A stretch of DNA of 5,110 nucleotides. It comes from JACCZP01 sp050997195. GTDB taxonomy: Bacteria > Actinomycetota > Thermoleophilia > Solirubrobacterales > Thermoleophilaceae. Position 1 is the stretch's first letter. Each line of letters begins with the position of its first letter. Shown here piece after piece: positions 4,257 to 5,110 of the stretch. The DNA lies in NCBI GenBank assembly GCA_050997195.1, contig JBPCRE010000103.1:1-5110 (forward strand), written 5' to 3'. The position numbers were made by a program, and so were the translations under genes. The notes beneath the pieces were generated by a model. The model saw nothing but the letters and a program-made list of their open reading frames with translations. It made no database searches and was not told where the DNA came from.

Positions 4257-5110
4257 ATGACGCAGAACCGCACCGCGTTCGGCCGTGACGTCGGCCTGCA
4301 GACCCGGATGCTCCTCACGATGTTCCTGCTGGGACTGGTCTACGTGGTCTTCGTGGTCGTGCTCCTCCAGGCGGGCGTCGGCTTCGGGATCATGCTGGTC
4401 GTGGTTGGGGGCATGGTCCTCGCCCAGGTCTTTCTCTCCGACAAGCTCGCCCTCCGCGCCATGGGCGCCCGGGAGGTCACCCCGGAGGAGGCCCCGGGCT
4501 TCCACGCGATGATCGAGCGCCTCTGCATCCAGGCCGATCTGCCGAAGCCGAAGGTGGCCATCGCCGACACCGCCATGCCGAACGCCTTCGCCATGGGCCG
4601 CTCGCCGAAGAGCGCCACCGTGTGCGCCACCACGGGGATCATCAACACCCTGGCGCCCCACGAGCTCGAGGCCGTGATGGCCCACGAGCTGGCCCACGTC
4701 AAGAACCGGGACGTGCTGATCATGACCGTCGCGTCCTTCTTCGCCACGGTGGCCTCGATGATCACCCAGTTCGGCTTCTTCTTCGGCGGCGGCGGCGGGA
4801 TGGGCGGTGGAGACGACGACGACGGCAGTCCCGCCTTCCTCGTGGTGCTCCTGGTATCGGTCGCGGTCTACGCCATCTCCTTCGTCCTCATGCTCGCCCT
4901 CTCGCGTTACCGCGAGTTCTCGGCCGACCGCGGCGCCGCGCTCGTGACCGGCCGGCCGAGCGCCCTCTCCTCCGCGCTGCTGAAGATCTCCGGGGCGATG
5001 GAGCGGGTGCCCCAACAGGATCTCCGGGCCGCCGGACAGATGAACGCCTTCTTCATCGTGCCGGCGAGCGTGAAGAGCGCGGCGAAGACCATCTTCTCCA
5101 CCCACCCGCC
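4257..5110 (+). CDS. htpX: Membrane zinc metalloprotease HtpX, M48B family (3' end beyond window)
   Basis: HtpX is a zinc protease of the cytoplasmic membrane that degrades misfolded membrane proteins, working alongside FtsH in envelope quality control. The first 284 codons are present and the frame is open to the edge. Two membrane helices lie at about residues 18-38 and 42-60. Then come the conserved block AMPNAFAMGRSPKSATVCAT (106-125); the zinc motif HELAH with His143, Glu144 and His147; two further hydrophobic segments (about 153-176 and 193-215); and REFSAD with Glu220 as the third zinc ligand. Between the last two helices lies an unusual Gly/Met/Asp loop of about 15 residues (177-190) ending in four aspartates. 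Typical family length is about 280-310, so only a short C-terminal piece seems to be missing. The ATG at 4257 is preceded by TACAAT but no Shine-Dalgarno. It is divergent from the M23 peptidase gene. Confidence 0.95.
   Translation, partial: MTQNRTAFGRDVGLQTRMLLTMFLLGLVYVVFVVVLLQAGVGFGIMLVVVGGMVLAQVFLSDKLALRAMGAREVTPEEAPGFHAMIERLCIQADLPKPKVAIADTAMPNAFAMGRSPKSATVCATTGIINTLAPHELEAVMAHELAHVKNRDVLIMTVASFFATVASMITQFGFFFGGGGGMGGGDDDDGSPAFLVVLLVSVAVYAISFVLMLALSRYREFSADRGAALVTGRPSALSSALLKISGAMERVPQQDLRAAGQMNAFFIVPASVKSAAKTIFSTHP

Noticed and set aside
4203..5105. A 300-codon minus-strand open frame opposite htpX
   Set aside because: It is the complement of a clearly conserved HtpX; the His/Glu/Asp-rich translation is typical of an antisense shadow.

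Overview
The window is very GC-rich, with strong G/C preference at third codon positions, and densely packed. It most resembles a high-GC actinobacterial chromosome. The form of the LysA N-terminus, the cysteine-containing M23 domain and the Lgt signature suggest a Thermoleophilia/Solirubrobacterales-like lineage. That placement is my inference from remembered family features, not a search result.

Layout from left to right. (1) Positions 1-192, minus strand: the first 64 codons of diaminopimelate decarboxylase (lysA), running off the left edge. (2) Positions 207-908, plus strand: a complete small alpha/beta hydrolase. It is divergent from lysA, with only 14 bases between the two start codons. 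(3) Positions 926-1960, minus strand: an unrecognised protein with one N-terminal membrane segment and a long Pro/Gly-rich then strongly acidic tail. It converges with the hydrolase, with 17 bases between stop codons. (4) Positions 1991-2749, minus strand: prolipoprotein diacylglyceryl transferase (lgt). (5) Positions 2834-4042, minus strand: a secreted coiled-coil plus M23 murein hydrolase of the PcsB/EnvC/RipC type. (6) Positions 4043-4256: a 214-base divergent intergenic region with candidate promoter elements. (7) Positions 4257-5110, plus strand: the M48B membrane metalloprotease HtpX, cut by the right edge.

The three minus-strand genes from 4042 down to 926 (M23 peptidase, lgt, acidic membrane protein) lie in one direction with gaps of 84 and about 30 bases, so they probably form one transcription unit. 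Four of the six genes concern the cell envelope: lipoprotein lipidation, peptidoglycan hydrolysis, membrane protein quality control and an anchored extracytoplasmic tail protein. LysA draws on meso-diaminopimelate, which is also a peptidoglycan precursor in many bacteria.

Recognisable Shine-Dalgarno sequences are missing or weak before every start, and a TACAAT hexamer sits six bases before the htpX ATG, so leaderless or near-leaderless translation seems common here. I found no RNA genes, mobile elements, CRISPR arrays or convincing rho-independent terminators. No clearly new system is visible. The least explained items are the acidic low-complexity protein and the short symmetric and repeated elements in the two divergent intergenic regions.
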